This document shows positions 1 through 11,100 of a stretch of 47,191 nt of DNA, one piece after another; the stretch's first letter is position 1; each line of letters starts with the position of its first letter. Both the position numbers and the translations under genes were made by a program. This stretch comes from Planctomycetaceae bacterium (GTDB lineage: Bacteria; Planctomycetota; Planctomycetia; Pirellulales; Pirellulaceae), in the NCBI GenBank assembly GCA_024225195.1, contig JAAEMV010000287.1, forward strand, positions 1 to 47,191, read 5' to 3'. A model generated the notes under the pieces. The model was given only the letters and a program-made list of their open reading frames with translations. It searched no databases and was not told the DNA's origin.

Positions 1-1035
1 AGAACAAACACCGAAGTCAAATGGGTTGACCCGGATCCCGAGTTTGACCAATCCACTCAATGGGCACTTGTGTCACAGGGACCGGAATCAATTATGCCAG
101 AGCGACTTCGGCTCGACTCGACGGGAACTTTTGGCGACTTGAACATGATTGATTCTGGATTCGGACCGTTTCACTTAACACGTTTAAGCTACGAAACTGG
201 TGGCATTTATTTTGCAGTCCACCCCAATCGCAATACCAAGCGTCGTGTAAAAAAATGGGAAACGAAAAGCTATTCTGCGTCGATTCAGCATTTCTTTGAT
301 CCCAAGATTATGCGGCGATACAAGCCAGACTATGTTTCCAATCAAACCTACCTCGCCCGCCTAAAGGCCAGTGACTCGAGATCTGCTTTGGTGAAGGCCG
401 CAACCTTTACAACGACCGGCACACTAGAATCGCCCGCCCTGCGGTTTGAGAAATTAAACGAAGCAACGTTTGTTGCGACTGTAAGCGCAGCCCAGCAAAC
501 TGCTGCGATTGTCGAACCACAAATCAACCGACTCTACGAAATGCTCAAAGTAGGGGAAGAAGCTCGACCAGATGAAATCTCGCTACGCTGGCAAGCCGGA
601 TTCGATCTTGCCATCGGACGCGCAATTGCAGCCAAAGTCCGGGCAAGCTCCTACAATGCAATGCTCGCGTTGATTAAAACTAAATTGAAATTCGATCCAC
701 CGAAAGACAAGAAGACCCCGCAAAACAACACGTGGGTTTTAGTACCGGCCGATATTGTCGAAACCGGAAGCCAAGACACGAAATTATTGCAGAAAGCAAA
801 CAACTATCTCAATCGTGTGATTGAAGAACACCCCGGAACCCCCTGGGCACTTCTAGCCCAACGGGAACTCGAGACTCCAATCGGATGGAAGTGGGAGCAG
901 GATTACACAGCGCCACCCCAACCCCGCGAAGCAGGGCCCAACAATAACAACAACAATAACAACGCTGAACCAAGGATCCCTCAACCACGAATGAACGCGG
1001 TACCCAAAACGAAACGGCCACCGCCAAAACTGTAA
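1..1035 (+). CDS. C-terminal part of a VWA-type planctomycete protein (5' truncated by window)
   Basis: The reading frame is open from base 1, with no stop before the TAA at 1033-1035, so the window cuts into the gene. The GTG at 70 is only an internal codon. About 344 residues are visible. The stretch around GFGPFHLTRLSYETGGIYFAV resembles the end of the von Willebrand A-like domain in planctomycete VWA proteins; this is from memory and the MIDAS motif would lie outside the window. The rest is a soluble alpha/beta-looking region, then a low-complexity tail with eight asparagines in a row near residue 315 and a basic, proline-rich end. The gene ends just before a strong terminator. Function is unknown; the family call is moderate. 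Confidence 0.6.
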   Translation, partial: RTNTEVKWVDPDPEFDQSTQWALVSQGPESIMPERLRLDSTGTFGDLNMIDSGFGPFHLTRLSYETGGIYFAVHPNRNTKRRVKKWETKSYSASIQHFFDPKIMRRYKPDYVSNQTYLARLKASDSRSALVKAATFTTTGTLESPALRFEKLNEATFVATVSAAQQTAAIVEPQINRLYEMLKVGEEARPDEISLRWQAGFDLAIGRAIAAKVRASSYNAMLALIKTKLKFDPPKDKKTPQNNTWVLVPADIVETGSQDTKLLQKANNYLNRVIEEHPGTPWALLAQRELETPIGWKWEQDYTAPPQPREAGPNNNNNNNNAEPRIPQPRMNAVPKTKRPPPKL

Positions 1036-1043
1036 TTCAAATA

Positions 1044-1076
1044 AAAAAGCCCGTGGTTTTAACCACGGGCTTTTTT
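1044..1076. terminator. Bidirectional rho-independent terminator
   Basis: A perfect inverted repeat: AAAAAAGCCCGTGGTT on the left and its complement on the right, with almost no loop. The A-run on one side and the T-run on the other let it work on both strands. It sits between two convergent genes ending at 1035 (plus) and 1101 (minus). Confidence 0.9.
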
Positions 1077-1100
1077 TATTTAAATCAAACGTCGCTGCGA

Positions 1101-1775
1101 CTAGTTCATCATCGCGTCTTCGGCGAACGAATCCATTTTATCATAGGCAACGAACAGTCTTGAAATATGATCTGTCAGCCGTGAAAGATAGAATGCTTCA
1201 AACTTCCGTTTGTTTGTTTGCATTACGGGCCGCCCATTCTCGGGAAATGCGAATAGCTCAGGACCATCTGAGAACGCTACTTGCCCACCCTTTTCTATAT
1301 CGTACACCGTGACAGTTAAATCAGCCTTGCCTTTGTAAAGCGTCGCTCCGTCATGAATTGAATATGATCCCATTTCAAGCACGATCAACATCTCCGCTTT
1401 TACCTCTTCACCAATTGCCACCACGCTGGATTCTTCCCAGCCATTTTCATCTATCCATGCCTCGACTTTACCCGGCGACACGACTTGAACGTCTTTGACG
1501 CCACTGGCAATCTTGCCACTCACGTGCTTACCAACCGAATAGGTTAAAGTGTCTGGACCATAAGCAGAGGCATCCGTAAGACAGAGAACTGCCACTCGCT
1601 TCCCCTCCAATCCAGCAAATTTCGGTGGGATTTTGTGCCCTTTAATCACGTATAACAACTGCGCCATTTGCTGAATACAGCCGGTAGAAGTTGTAAGCAC
1701 TGCCAACGGAATTACGATCGTTAGCGCGCAAGTAGCGAATCGTATTCCCAGTCTGCCGCCGGTAACTTTGCTCAT
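1101..1775 (-). CDS. Predicted lipoprotein of unknown function
   Basis: I do not recognise the family. From the ATG at 1775 the protein has 224 residues: a basic N-terminus, a hydrophobic stretch and a lipobox ending LTTSTGC, so it is probably a lipid-anchored envelope protein. The body has no motif I know. It contains a segment KRVAVLCLTDASAYGPDTL that looks like the start of an alpha/beta domain. Possible starts are TTG 1793, ATG 1787 and ATG 1775. I prefer 1775 because GGGA lies six bases upstream. It is downstream of ymdB on the same strand, behind a weak hairpin, so it may have its own promoter. Confidence 0.75.
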   Translation of the reverse strand: MSKVTGGRLGIRFATCALTIVIPLAVLTTSTGCIQQMAQLLYVIKGHKIPPKFAGLEGKRVAVLCLTDASAYGPDTLTYSVGKHVSGKIASGVKDVQVVSPGKVEAWIDENGWEESSVVAIGEEVKAEMLIVLEMGSYSIHDGATLYKGKADLTVTVYDIEKGGQVAFSDGPELFAFPENGRPVMQTNKRKFEAFYLSRLTDHISRLFVAYDKMDSFAEDAMMN

Positions 1776-1814
1776 CCTTGATCCCATTCTCAATATCGAG
1801 GCGATAGCCCGTTG

Positions 1815-1837
1815 AAAAAATCGCGTTTATAGACGCG
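1815..1837 (-). terminator. Weak possible terminator after ymdB
   Basis: Read on the minus strand, CGCGT-loop-ACGCG is followed by ATTTTTT. The stem is only five pairs, so this is tentative. It lies between ymdB and the lipoprotein gene. Confidence 0.35.
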
Positions 1838-1960
1838 GGGGAGCATAGCGGGATGAAAAATGTTGAACAAGAGCATTTACTTAAGCAAACGCCCTAAATT
1901 CTGATAGCAAGGAGGAAATGGGCGATAGCTCAGAAAACGCCCCTGAAATCTAGGTGAAAC

Positions 1961-2776
1961 CTAATCCTCGTACTGATCTTCTAGCTGGGCCGCCATTTTT
2001 TCGTTGATTTTTATACGACGAATGCCTTGCCCTTTTCCCGACTTTGGATCGAGATCGATCACGACGCCGGAAATTTGGACGTTGCCAGTCGCCACATCGA
2101 AGGGAATTGGCCGAAACGTAATCGTTGCCTTGAGCACTTTTTCAATCTTTCGCCCGAGGATACTCTCGTGCGGTCCAGTCATGCCGACATCGGATATGAA
2201 CGCAGTGCCTCCTGGAAGAACTTGCTCATCAGCTGTCGGGACGTGAGTATGGGTTCCGCAGACGGCAGTTACGCGGCCATCGAGATGCCGCCCCATCAGC
2301 TGCTTGTCGCTGGTAGCCTCCGCGTGGAAATCGCAAAATCGAATTTTTACGCTTTCGGGAATTTCGTCGAGTATCGCATTGGCTTTCGCGTAAGGGCAAT
2401 CCACCGGTTTCATGAATACCCTGCCAATCAAACTAAAAACCGCAACCTCTCGACCATTCTCGGCTTTGACCACGGTCCAAGTTTTCCCCGGCGCTTCAGC
2501 TGGATAGTTCGCCGGCTTCACAATGTTATCCTTCTCCTCAAGGATCGGAATAATATCCTTTTTTCGATAGATGTGATCTCCGAGCGTAATGCAGTCAACT
2601 CCAGCGCCGATCAACTTTCGATAAATCGACGGAGTAATCCCGGAGCCGTTCTCCGCGTTCTCACCATTGACGATTACTAGATCGATGGACTCTTCACGGC
2701 GAAACCCAGGCAAAGCCTGCAAGACAATTTCGACACCCGGTTTACCGACGACATCACCAATGAACAGAATACGCAC
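1961..2776 (-). CDS. ymdB: YmdB/TIGR00282-family metallophosphoesterase
   Basis: A calcineurin-like metallophosphoesterase of the YmdB family, which in Bacillus hydrolyses cyclic nucleotides in vitro and influences RNase Y-linked RNA turnover. Visible metal-site motifs are GDVVGKPG at the N-terminus, NGENAENGSG, GDHIYRK (where many relatives have GNH), a central FHAEATSDK and CGTHTHVPTAD. From the GTG at 2776 the protein has 271 aa, close to the usual length of about 265. The frame could start at 2875, but that adds 33 residues with no family counterpart, and the GTG has AGAAAGAG upstream. It lies 152 bases downstream of rny on the same strand, an association also seen in Bacillus. Confidence 0.93.
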   Translation of the reverse strand: MRILFIGDVVGKPGVEIVLQALPGFRREESIDLVIVNGENAENGSGITPSIYRKLIGAGVDCITLGDHIYRKKDIIPILEEKDNIVKPANYPAEAPGKTWTVVKAENGREVAVFSLIGRVFMKPVDCPYAKANAILDEIPESVKIRFCDFHAEATSDKQLMGRHLDGRVTAVCGTHTHVPTADEQVLPGGTAFISDVGMTGPHESILGRKIEKVLKATITFRPIPFDVATGNVQISGVVIDLDPKSGKGQGIRRIKINEKMAAQLEDQYED

Positions 2777-2928
2777 AGATTTAACTCTTTCTAAATTTTG
2801 AGCCTCGCAACAAACGTCGCTGAGCCTCCTTTTACTAGTATCACGCACCAAATAAACCCGCGAACTAGTACTCAAAAAAATTCAATTCGAAACTTGAGCA
2901 CTCATCCGCAGGCAATTCAGCAATTCAC

Positions 2929-4488
2929 TTATCGAGCCAATTCCGTAAATCTTGATTCACGAATCACGACAACTTTTACCTCGCCGGGATATGACAGGCG
3001 TTCCTCATAAGCATTGGCGATCTCCCGGCAAATCTTAGCTGCCTTGGAATCGTCTGCATCTTTAGCAGCAGCAATTACACGAACCTCTCGGCCCGCCTGA
3101 ACTGCAAATGCCTGCCTTACGCCTTTAAACTCTTTGGCAATCTGCTCCAACTCTTCCATTCGCTTGATATAACGATCCAAAGATTCGCGACGTGCTCCAG
3201 GACGTGACGCACTGCAGGCATCCGCCGTCGCTACGACCACGGTATAAGGGAACTCGACTAGAATCTCATCGTGGTGTCCCAAAGCGGCATGAACTACTTC
3301 GGGTCCCTCGCCATATCGTTTCAGCAAATCAGCACCAATCTTTGGATGCCCGCCTTCCATGTCGTGATCTGCCGCTTTTCCGATATCATGAAGTAGACCA
3401 CATCGCTTCGCCAATCGCCCATCGAGCCCCATCATTTCGGCCAACAACCCCGCGATAAATGCGACTTCGATACTGTGGCGAAGAACATTCTGACTGTAAC
3501 TCGTTCGAAAATGGAGCCGGCCCAGCAAATCAATCACTGGATTTTTCAATCCGTGGACGTCCACTTCCTGAGCTGCTTCGGTCCCTTTTTTACGGATCAA
3601 ACTATCCATTTCCGCCTGCGTCTCTTTAACGACCTCTTCGATGCGGGACGGATGAATTCGCCCGTCTGCGATTAATTTATCGAGAGAAAGCCGCGCGACT
3701 TCGCGACGCACTGGATCAAAACCACTGACGATTACCACGCCGGGCGTATCGTCAATAATTACATCGACGCCGGTTTCTTTCTCAAAGGCTCGGATATTCC
3801 GGCCTTCTCGTCCGATGATTCGGCCCTTCATGTCGTCATTCGGAATATCGACGGTACTGGTAGTGTGATCCGAGGTATGACTGGCTGCGAAACGCTGGGT
3901 GGTCATCATCAGAATTTCGCGAGACTTCTCTTCGCAAATTTCTTGCATTCGCTTTTCGTGAGTTAGAATCCGACCTCCCACCTCATCCTCAAGTTCGTCT
4001 TCCAACAACTTGAGTAAACGCTTGGTTGCCTCGTCTTTGTCGAGTCCCGTCATCTGATGCAGCTCACGTCGCTGCTTTTCAAGAATGTCGTTTAGATCCT
4101 TTTCCGTTTGACTGATCTGCTCTAATTTGACCTTCAAGCGATTTTGAGACGACTCAATAAATTGCTCCTGCTTTTTCAAGTCATCTCCCAACTGGTGCAT
4201 CCCGGATTCTCGCTTATCCAACTGACGCTCACGCTGGTGTATTTTTTCTCGCGATTTGCTTAACGCACGTTCGGCCTCTGCCTCGCGTTTTAATTCGACC
4301 TCCTTGATAGCCACTTCCGCATCTTTGACTTTCGCTTCAGCGTTACGCTGAGCTTCGTCGAGAACTAACTGGGCTTTGGCCTTCGCCCCGCGACCAATCG
4401 CGACCCCGTACAATAAAACTATCCCAACTCCAACCGCCAAACCAACGGCGGCAAAAATCATCTCGGGAGTTGTCATTGCTAACATCAA
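2929..4488 (-). CDS. rny: Ribonuclease Y
   Basis: A membrane-anchored endoribonuclease that starts mRNA decay. The order of parts is classical for RNase Y: one N-terminal membrane helix (about residues 9-30), a long charged coiled coil (about 35-200), a KH RNA-binding domain with [12 protein letters not shown] near 222-233, then an HD domain with HSIEV near 338 and LLHDIGKA near 365-372 supplying the metal-binding His/Asp pair. The length, 519 aa, is normal. The ATG at 4488 has GAGAGGGG upstream. ymdB follows on the same strand and is probably co-transcribed. Confidence 0.97.
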   Translation of the reverse strand: MMLAMTTPEMIFAAVGLAVGVGIVLLYGVAIGRGAKAKAQLVLDEAQRNAEAKVKDAEVAIKEVELKREAEAERALSKSREKIHQRERQLDKRESGMHQLGDDLKKQEQFIESSQNRLKVKLEQISQTEKDLNDILEKQRRELHQMTGLDKDEATKRLLKLLEDELEDEVGGRILTHEKRMQEICEEKSREILMMTTQRFAASHTSDHTTSTVDIPNDDMKGRIIGREGRNIRAFEKETGVDVIIDDTPGVVIVSGFDPVRREVARLSLDKLIADGRIHPSRIEEVVKETQAEMDSLIRKKGTEAAQEVDVHGLKNPVIDLLGRLHFRTSYSQNVLRHSIEVAFIAGLLAEMMGLDGRLAKRCGLLHDIGKAADHDMEGGHPKIGADLLKRYGEGPEVVHAALGHHDEILVEFPYTVVVATADACSASRPGARRESLDRYIKRMEELEQIAKEFKGVRQAFAVQAGREVRVIAAAKDADDSKAAKICREIANAYEERLSYPGEVKVVVIRESRFTELAR

Positions 4489-4583
4489 CCACCCCTCTCT
4501 TATATCTGGAGTGACGACAATCCTAAACCAGATCTAGTGGTCGGCAACAAGTAAGAATTGAATGTTATGACAGCGGATCAAGA

Positions 4584-4925
4584 TCAAGCAGGATCTTTAA
4601 ATATCCGCTGGACTAGGTCCAATGCGAACAGACGGGGTACTGGAGACTCCCGCTGAAAAGATTTACGACCCAAACGCGGTTCGTCGCAACGATTCAATGA
4701 CGACAACCAATGAAATTCATTTAGCTGCCGCACCCGTCTGGTAAGCCAACTGGCATCCAAACGGTGTTGAACCGAAACCGAAACCCATCCGACCAACGGA
4801 ATCAAAAACGCAAGTTCAACCAAATCTGAGGGGCGATGACGCTCCCCGGAAATTACAGGGGACAACTTGCGCACAGCTGGTGAAAGCCGTAAAAAGACGC
4901 TCAGGATTAGATAGACAAAATCCAT
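4584..4925 (-). CDS. Hypothetical small protein, possibly membrane-associated
   Basis: A 113-codon open frame in the gap between rny and tilS. The N-terminus is hydrophobic (FVYLILSVFLRLSP), with another hydrophobic stretch near residues 37-50, and the rest is arginine-rich. I recognise no family. There is no clear Shine-Dalgarno before the ATG. It fills a space that would otherwise hold 660 bases without a gene, and no overlapping frame competes. It may be real, or a chance open frame. Confidence 0.35.
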   Translation of the reverse strand: MDFVYLILSVFLRLSPAVRKLSPVISGERHRPSDLVELAFLIPLVGWVSVSVQHRLDASWLTRRVRQLNEFHWLSSLNRCDEPRLGRKSFQRESPVPRLFALDLVQRIFKDPA

Positions 4926-5150
4926 GGCTTACCGTAGGAGAATGTGCTGGATTTCTCGGAAAGATACCAACGATTCAATTTTCTTAGCTCATTGCCAACT
5001 TAAAGACCCTTCCTAGGGTTGTGTCACAAAGTCAGCTGTTAAAATTACATTCGAGCGGTGATCTTGAGTTTTCAGAAATCCTCGCTCAAACGCATTGTAG
5101 CAAAACTAAACAAGAACACAATCAATCCAATAAAGTAGCAATAAGCTCCC

Positions 5151-6155
5151 TTGAAAAAGCTCGAACAAAAAGTTGACCTCGCTTTTCCATGTGTTGATTG
5201 GACACCATTCAAAACATTGGTCGCCGTATCGGGTGGCCCCGACAGCGTCGCGGTCTTACGAGCTTTGCTGGCCAACGCGGAATCGTTCTCCTCGTCAGCG
5301 AAAAAATCTCTGGTCATTGCTCACGTCAATCACGGACTACGCGGTCCTGAATCAGATCGGGATGCCGAATTTGTGGCCAACCTTGCGGCTGAGCTTAATC
5401 TTGCTTTTATCGAACGCTCAACCGAAAAAAACCAAATCATGGGCCACTCAGAAGAAGATCTGAGAAACTTTCGATACAAACGGCTTCAAACCATGGCAAA
5501 CGAATCTGGAGCACGCTACTTGGTGATGGGGCATAACTTGGACGATCAAGTGGAGACGATTCTATTTCGTTTTTTCCGGGGCACTGGAATCAGCGGCCTG
5601 GCGGGAATTCCCTCGAAACGACTCGCCAGCGACGCCCTGACCATCGTCCGGCCTTTACTGGGCGTGACACGCCATGAAATCGTTCACTACCTCGATGAAA
5701 TTGGGCAAAAAACACAAGAAGACCAATCAAACCTCGACTCAAATTACACTCGCAATTATTTAAGAAATGAGCTGATACCGGTGTTGAAGGAGCGATTCGG
5801 CGATGCAGTGACCGAGTCAATCACTCGTCTGGGAAATCAGGCCCGAGAGATGGATGGCTTTTTGATTGCGGCTTCGCAACAACTAGATCGAATCATCGAT
5901 CAGGAATCCACTAATCAAATCGTGCTCCAATGTGAATCGCTAACCCAGGACTCCGATTTAATCATTCGCACTTGGCTGCGGGAACTTTGGATTCGCAAAA
6001 AATGGCCCAGACAAGCGATGAGTTCGGCTTGGTGGTCCAAAATATCTGCAGCTTTGTTCACGCCTCAAGATCAGATATTGAACCTGCCTTGCAGCATCCG
6101 GTTTGAAAAAAAGGAATCAAAAGCTATTTTCACACGTCAAAACGAGCCAAACTAG
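5151..6155 (+). CDS. tilS: tRNA(Ile)-lysidine synthase
   Basis: This enzyme attaches lysine to C34 of the CAU-anticodon isoleucine tRNA, so that it reads AUA codons. The PP-loop ATP-pyrophosphatase motif SGGPDS is at about residues 27-32, followed by the typical HVNHGLRG and GHNLDDQVETILFRFFRGTG segments. The protein has 334 aa. It is shorter than the E. coli enzyme (about 430 aa) and seems to have only a reduced C-terminal region, like the short form in Aquifex. The start is TTG; an in-frame TAA nine bases upstream (5142-5144) rules out a longer protein. No convincing Shine-Dalgarno is visible. Confidence 0.92.
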   Translation: MKKLEQKVDLAFPCVDWTPFKTLVAVSGGPDSVAVLRALLANAESFSSSAKKSLVIAHVNHGLRGPESDRDAEFVANLAAELNLAFIERSTEKNQIMGHSEEDLRNFRYKRLQTMANESGARYLVMGHNLDDQVETILFRFFRGTGISGLAGIPSKRLASDALTIVRPLLGVTRHEIVHYLDEIGQKTQEDQSNLDSNYTRNYLRNELIPVLKERFGDAVTESITRLGNQAREMDGFLIAASQQLDRIIDQESTNQIVLQCESLTQDSDLIIRTWLRELWIRKKWPRQAMSSAWWSKISAALFTPQDQILNLPCSIRFEKKESKAIFTRQNEPN

Positions 6156-6409
6156 GCGTTCATCGCCGTCTTCAACTCTTTTTTTCAAGCCCGTGATGTT
6201 AAATAGGGGCGAATGTGCCAAAAACTCAGCTGCCCTTGGTGACAATCCTCGGGAAGGTGAATGTTTTTAGTTTCAATGGTTAATTTTGATGGTTATACTG
6301 TTCGGCTAAAGTCAAATCACCAATGGGCGCATCAACAACTCTTGCATCGATCATTCAATTGAGTTTTGCGTGGCCCACTTCCACTGTACTATTTCATAGG
6401 TAACCAAGC

Positions 6410-7981
6410 ATGTCAGACACTACCGTAAGTCAGTCTGAGAACGAAACAAATATGTTTTTGTTCTGGGGCTGCTTTGTCGCACTTATAACCACAGCTTTCG
6501 GGTTCATCACTCGGATGTTTCTCTTAGATGACCCCGCAATTGTTGACGCACTCCAACTCGACCCCGCTCAAGTCGGTGCGTACAAAGGAATTCAAGTCTG
6601 GCCCTTTGCTTTAAGTATCATTATTTTCAGCCTCATCATCGACAAGGTGGGCTACAAATTTTCAATGATGTTCGCATTTGCTTGTCAGTTCACTTGGGCT
6701 GTGATGGGTGTTTATGCTTTGTCAATCATTGAAACAGATGCCGAAACAGCCAAGTTCCTGATCTACTGGGGCGGTCTGATTCTCGCGTTAGGCAACGGAA
6801 CGGTCGAAGCGTTTATCAACCCCGTCGTTGCAACCATGTTTGACAAAGACAAAACTAAATGGCTGAATATCCTCCATGCTGGATGGCCAGGCGGACTCGT
6901 CATTGCAGGAATCCTAGTCATCTTCATGGGAGGACTTCCCTGGACTATCAAATTGGCAACGATTGCAATTCCAGCAATCATCTACTTCCTGATGCTAATC
7001 AAAGTTGAGTTCCCCCAACAGGAACGTGTCGCAGCAGGTGTAAGCTACAAAGACATGCTCTCTGAATTTGGTATTCTCGGCGCAGCGGTGGTCGGCTTCC
7101 TAGTAACGCTTCAGTTGATGGACTTTTTCCCCGAAGGCAACAAGATGGTCTTTATGGGAATCGGAGTCGCCATGGTGGTCGCCTTCGGAGCGTACACCAA
7201 AAGCCTTGGACGTCCGCTGATGTTCGTCTTGATCCTCATCATGATGCCTCTGGCTACTACTGAAATCGGAACCGATGGTTGGATCTCAGGGATCATGGGA
7301 TCCGTCGTCGAATTTGATGGTGGCTGGATTTTGGTTTACACATCTTTCATTATGATGGTATTGCGGTTCTTTGCCGGTCCAATCGTCCACAACCTTTCGG
7401 CCCTTGGCCTGCTAATGGTTAGTTGCGTCCTGGCAATCGCTGGCCTGTACTTCCTTTCCTTCGCACAAGGCGTTGCAGTCATTTTTGCAGCGGCAACTTT
7501 GTACGCTCTTGGAAAGACTTTCTTTTGGCCAACCATGCTGGGAATTGTTTCTGAGCAAACCCCTCGCGGTGGTGCGTTAACGCTTAACGCAATTTCTGGA
7601 ATTGGAATGTTGGCAGTCGGTACCCTCGGTTTCCCCTACATCGGTGCCCTTAAAGCTGATAAGGAAATCCAAGCGGTCAAACCACTCGTGGCATCAGTCC
7701 AGGAAGATCAACTTCTGACAGACAAAAGCATCTACGAGATCATTCCTTACCAAGTTCTGAACAAGGACAAAGTCACTGAACTAGTAGTCAACAAAGCACC
7801 CGAGGCCGAACAAGCGAAACTCCAAGCTGAGATCGATAAAGCCTCAAGCGGAAGTGGACAAAAAGCACTCGCCAGTATGACAATCTTCCCATTGATCATG
7901 TTGCTTTGCTACATTGCAATGTGGTTCTACTTCAAGTCGAAAGGGGGATACAAACCAGTGTCCCTTAACGATGGACACTAA
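6410..7981 (+). CDS. MFS transporter, sugar-permease-like
   Basis: A polytopic inner-membrane protein of 523 aa with about twelve hydrophobic helices, typical of the major facilitator superfamily. The N-terminal GFITRMFLLDDP and the DKVGYK loop after helix 2 support this. It resembles the FucP-like sugar:proton symporters, but the substrate cannot be read from sequence. An odd feature is a charged, helical loop of about 75 residues (roughly 420-495) before the last membrane helix, much longer than usual. AGGT lies before the ATG. It is a single-gene unit with its own terminator. Confidence 0.85.
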   Translation: MSDTTVSQSENETNMFLFWGCFVALITTAFGFITRMFLLDDPAIVDALQLDPAQVGAYKGIQVWPFALSIIIFSLIIDKVGYKFSMMFAFACQFTWAVMGVYALSIIETDAETAKFLIYWGGLILALGNGTVEAFINPVVATMFDKDKTKWLNILHAGWPGGLVIAGILVIFMGGLPWTIKLATIAIPAIIYFLMLIKVEFPQQERVAAGVSYKDMLSEFGILGAAVVGFLVTLQLMDFFPEGNKMVFMGIGVAMVVAFGAYTKSLGRPLMFVLILIMMPLATTEIGTDGWISGIMGSVVEFDGGWILVYTSFIMMVLRFFAGPIVHNLSALGLLMVSCVLAIAGLYFLSFAQGVAVIFAAATLYALGKTFFWPTMLGIVSEQTPRGGALTLNAISGIGMLAVGTLGFPYIGALKADKEIQAVKPLVASVQEDQLLTDKSIYEIIPYQVLNKDKVTELVVNKAPEAEQAKLQAEIDKASSGSGQKALASMTIFPLIMLLCYIAMWFYFKSKGGYKPVSLNDGH

Positions 7982-8049
7982 AAAACAGTCGTGCTCTTGC
8001 TAAGCCTTTCCAACAGGAGGCAAAAAGGGCTAGCACTTACAACGCAATC

Positions 8050-8079
8050 AAGGGACTTCCATCGGGAGTCCCTTTTTTT
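8050..8079 (+). terminator. Rho-independent terminator after the MFS gene
   Basis: AAGGGACT pairs with AGTCCCTT across a nine-base loop and is followed directly by a run of seven T. Confidence 0.88.
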
Positions 8080-8173
8080 ACGCACCCACAGACTCTAGTA
8101 ACGAAAACTCATCTTTTGAAATCTACCGACTACCACTACCATTCGGCTTGATTCCAATCTTGATGAGAATTTT

Positions 8174-11100
8174 GTGCAATTTCAGCAACCTACATTTCGA
8201 TCGACATCGCGGCACCCGAATAACAGATCCTCATTTGGAAGGTTGTTTCGTTTCCTTGCGGTCCTCGCGATGGTGGGCGGCGTGGCTTTCATGCTCTTTA
8301 AAGAGACTGTTCAGAGCCAGCTTCAGAAGCAAATATCCAACAAAGTCAGCGATGTCCTTCAGGGTACAAACTTAACCTTTGACCTCGAGCAAGCTCGATT
8401 CCACGAGGGTAGGGGACTTCAGCTTAATTATGTAAGCCTGAATCTAGCGTCAGGCGCCCCCTCCCGACCGCATTCCCATCTGGAAATCTACGAGGCATTT
8501 ATTCATGCCCCGATCTCGATGGCGCAGCTAATCGGCTCAGATCTTCCGATCGAAAAGATCGACATCACACGCGCTAAAATAACACTTGTTCGCGACCAAA
8601 ATGGCGAATGGGATTTCAGCAACATTATTGACTCGCTCCCCAAAACAGATTCAAAGAATCCAATTCAAATTGAATTCCGAGACTGTGAAATCCGAATGAT
8701 TGACGAGCAAAATGTTAACAATCCACCTATCACACTGACCAACGTAAATTTCAAACTTGGCCCGCGGCTAAACGGGGGAAATAAGTACCAACAGTTTGAT
8801 GGAGCATTTGAGAGCAAAGCGATTTCAAAAATCGCTTTCCAGGGCTTCCTTCACCCGCCCACTAAGCAATGGAAAGCGAAACTGAGCGCCACCAACGCCC
8901 AGCTATCGAGCGGCCTAATCAAGTTACTACCGGCAGACATGCAAGACCAAATGAAAGAGCTTCGAGCGGTCTCTGGAAAAATCAACTTAAAGGTCGAAGC
9001 ACAGGGACTTGCAACGCTCGAGGAAATTCCCGAAATCCAAATCAATGCCCAAGTTGAGCAACTTACAATTGACGATAATCGGCTTCCCTTTCCAATTCAA
9101 AATGGCAGCTTTGACTTTCAGTCAAGCAACGCCCATGACAATGAATTCCTCTCCATCACAAATGCAACCGCTCGATTCGGCGAGGCGCAATTCAAGTGTG
9201 ACTATTGGCATCGCGGATTTGTGCTGGCTCCCGAACAATACAAACTGAACGGACGTCTCGATAATTTCAACTTCAGTAATCAAGAGCGACTTATCAAATG
9301 GTTCCCCGAATATTGCACGAAATTTTGCAAAGAATATTCACCCTCGGGAACCAGCGACATTGGCTTTGAACTTGAATACGACGGTGACTCGCTGAATCGA
9401 TCAATCAACGCTGATTTGACGGACATGTCGTTTTCATTCATTAAACTTCCCTATGAAATTTCAAATTGTCGAGGGAAGGTGACCCTGAATAATGAAAACT
9501 GTGACTTCTACGTTCAATCTAATTCCGGCGACGATCTGATTATGCTCAAGGGGAGCGCACGCGGCGTGGGCAAATCGCCGACCTATGAAGTCAATATCTC
9601 AGCTCCAGGCGCCTTGCCTATTGACCAAAAGATGAGAGATGCCATCAACGCACACCCTGAAATGGCATCCGTCATCAATCGGTTTGGCATTCAAGGACAA
9701 GTCAGCGGGACAGGACGGGTTTTTAAGAATTCTCCCAACGGCGACGTGAATCGCGAATTCGATGTTCGCCTAAAAAACTGTTCAATCCGACACGACAATT
9801 TTGATTACCCGATTAACGAAATTGACGGCCTTATTCAAATTCAAAACAACGATTATCGCTTTCGCAATCTTACCGGAAAAAACCATCAGGGAAGAGTTAA
9901 CTGCGATGGTTATTGGAACCCCAACGAAGGACTCGACGTCACCTTTCTTTGCGAATCAATTCCTCTCGATGATACGCTCAAATATTCTCTCTCAAGTGAA
10001 CTTAGAGAGATTTGGGATAGCCTCCGCATTCGCGGCACGCTCGACCAACTCAAAGTAGATATGACCATGCCACCAGGCGCGCCGGGGGTTGACTTGGCAA
10101 TGACAGCGAGGATGGGAGCCCGCAACATTCGCCCCAATCCAAATCAAATATCGATTCTTCCTGTTTGGTTTCCTTACGAAGTGAACGACCTGACTGGAGA
10201 GGTCAATGTCAAAGACGGCAAAGTCAAACTCACCAATATTCAGGGGAATCACGGTCGCACCAAACTTAGTTGCCAAGGCAGCGGCGCGTACACGAACAAT
10301 GACTGGTTTATCAGCATCGATCAAATGGAAGTCTCATCACTAAAAGTAGATGGCGATCTTATTGACGCTGTTCCTAAAGAAATTGCGCCGGCAATCAGGC
10401 AACTCGAGTTCGAGGGAATCATTGGCGTCAGCGGCGCTTTGAAGGTTGAGAGCGCGGGCCGCGAGCCAATTCAAAATCAACCCGGGCAACCAACCATCTT
10501 GGGCAATGGCCCTCTACAGGCAAAACTATCATGGTCCGACGTTCGATTTGATTTCAGTGGAGCCCGTATGATGATCGGCATGCCAGTCGAAAACATCTAT
10601 GGATTTGTCACTGTGAGTGGAATCTCCGATCAGGTTTCTTCTCGATGCAGTGGAAAAATCAATCTTGATACGATCTCAATCTACGGCCACCAAGTCACCG
10701 AAATTATGGGGCCCATTTGGCTGGATGACCAAGTAATTTTAGCAGGCAATAAAAACAACATTCGACTCGGTGCTGAAAATAGCCCGGTAAGGTACCCGCC
10801 GATTAAAGGCAGAATGCACAAAGGTGAAGTAGTATTTAACGCCGAAATGGAAACAGCGGGAATGAATCGCTACCGACTTGATGCAGAATTAACCAACGGC
10901 TGTTTGAAAGAATCCTGCAAAGAATTCGGGACTGACGCTCAAAATATCACTGGTACCAGCCGCGCCAAAATCGAACTCGAAGGAGACTATGAAGGAATTC
11001 AGTCTCAAGCAGGTCGCGGAGCAATTCAAATCTATGACGCAAAAATTTATGAACTTCCAATCTTCTTGCGACTGCTAACGATCCTCAATCTCCAAGATGA

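Noticed and set aside
2027..2680. 217-codon open frame on the plus strand
   Set aside because: It lies wholly antisense to ymdB, whose motifs are clear; it has no recognisable domain.
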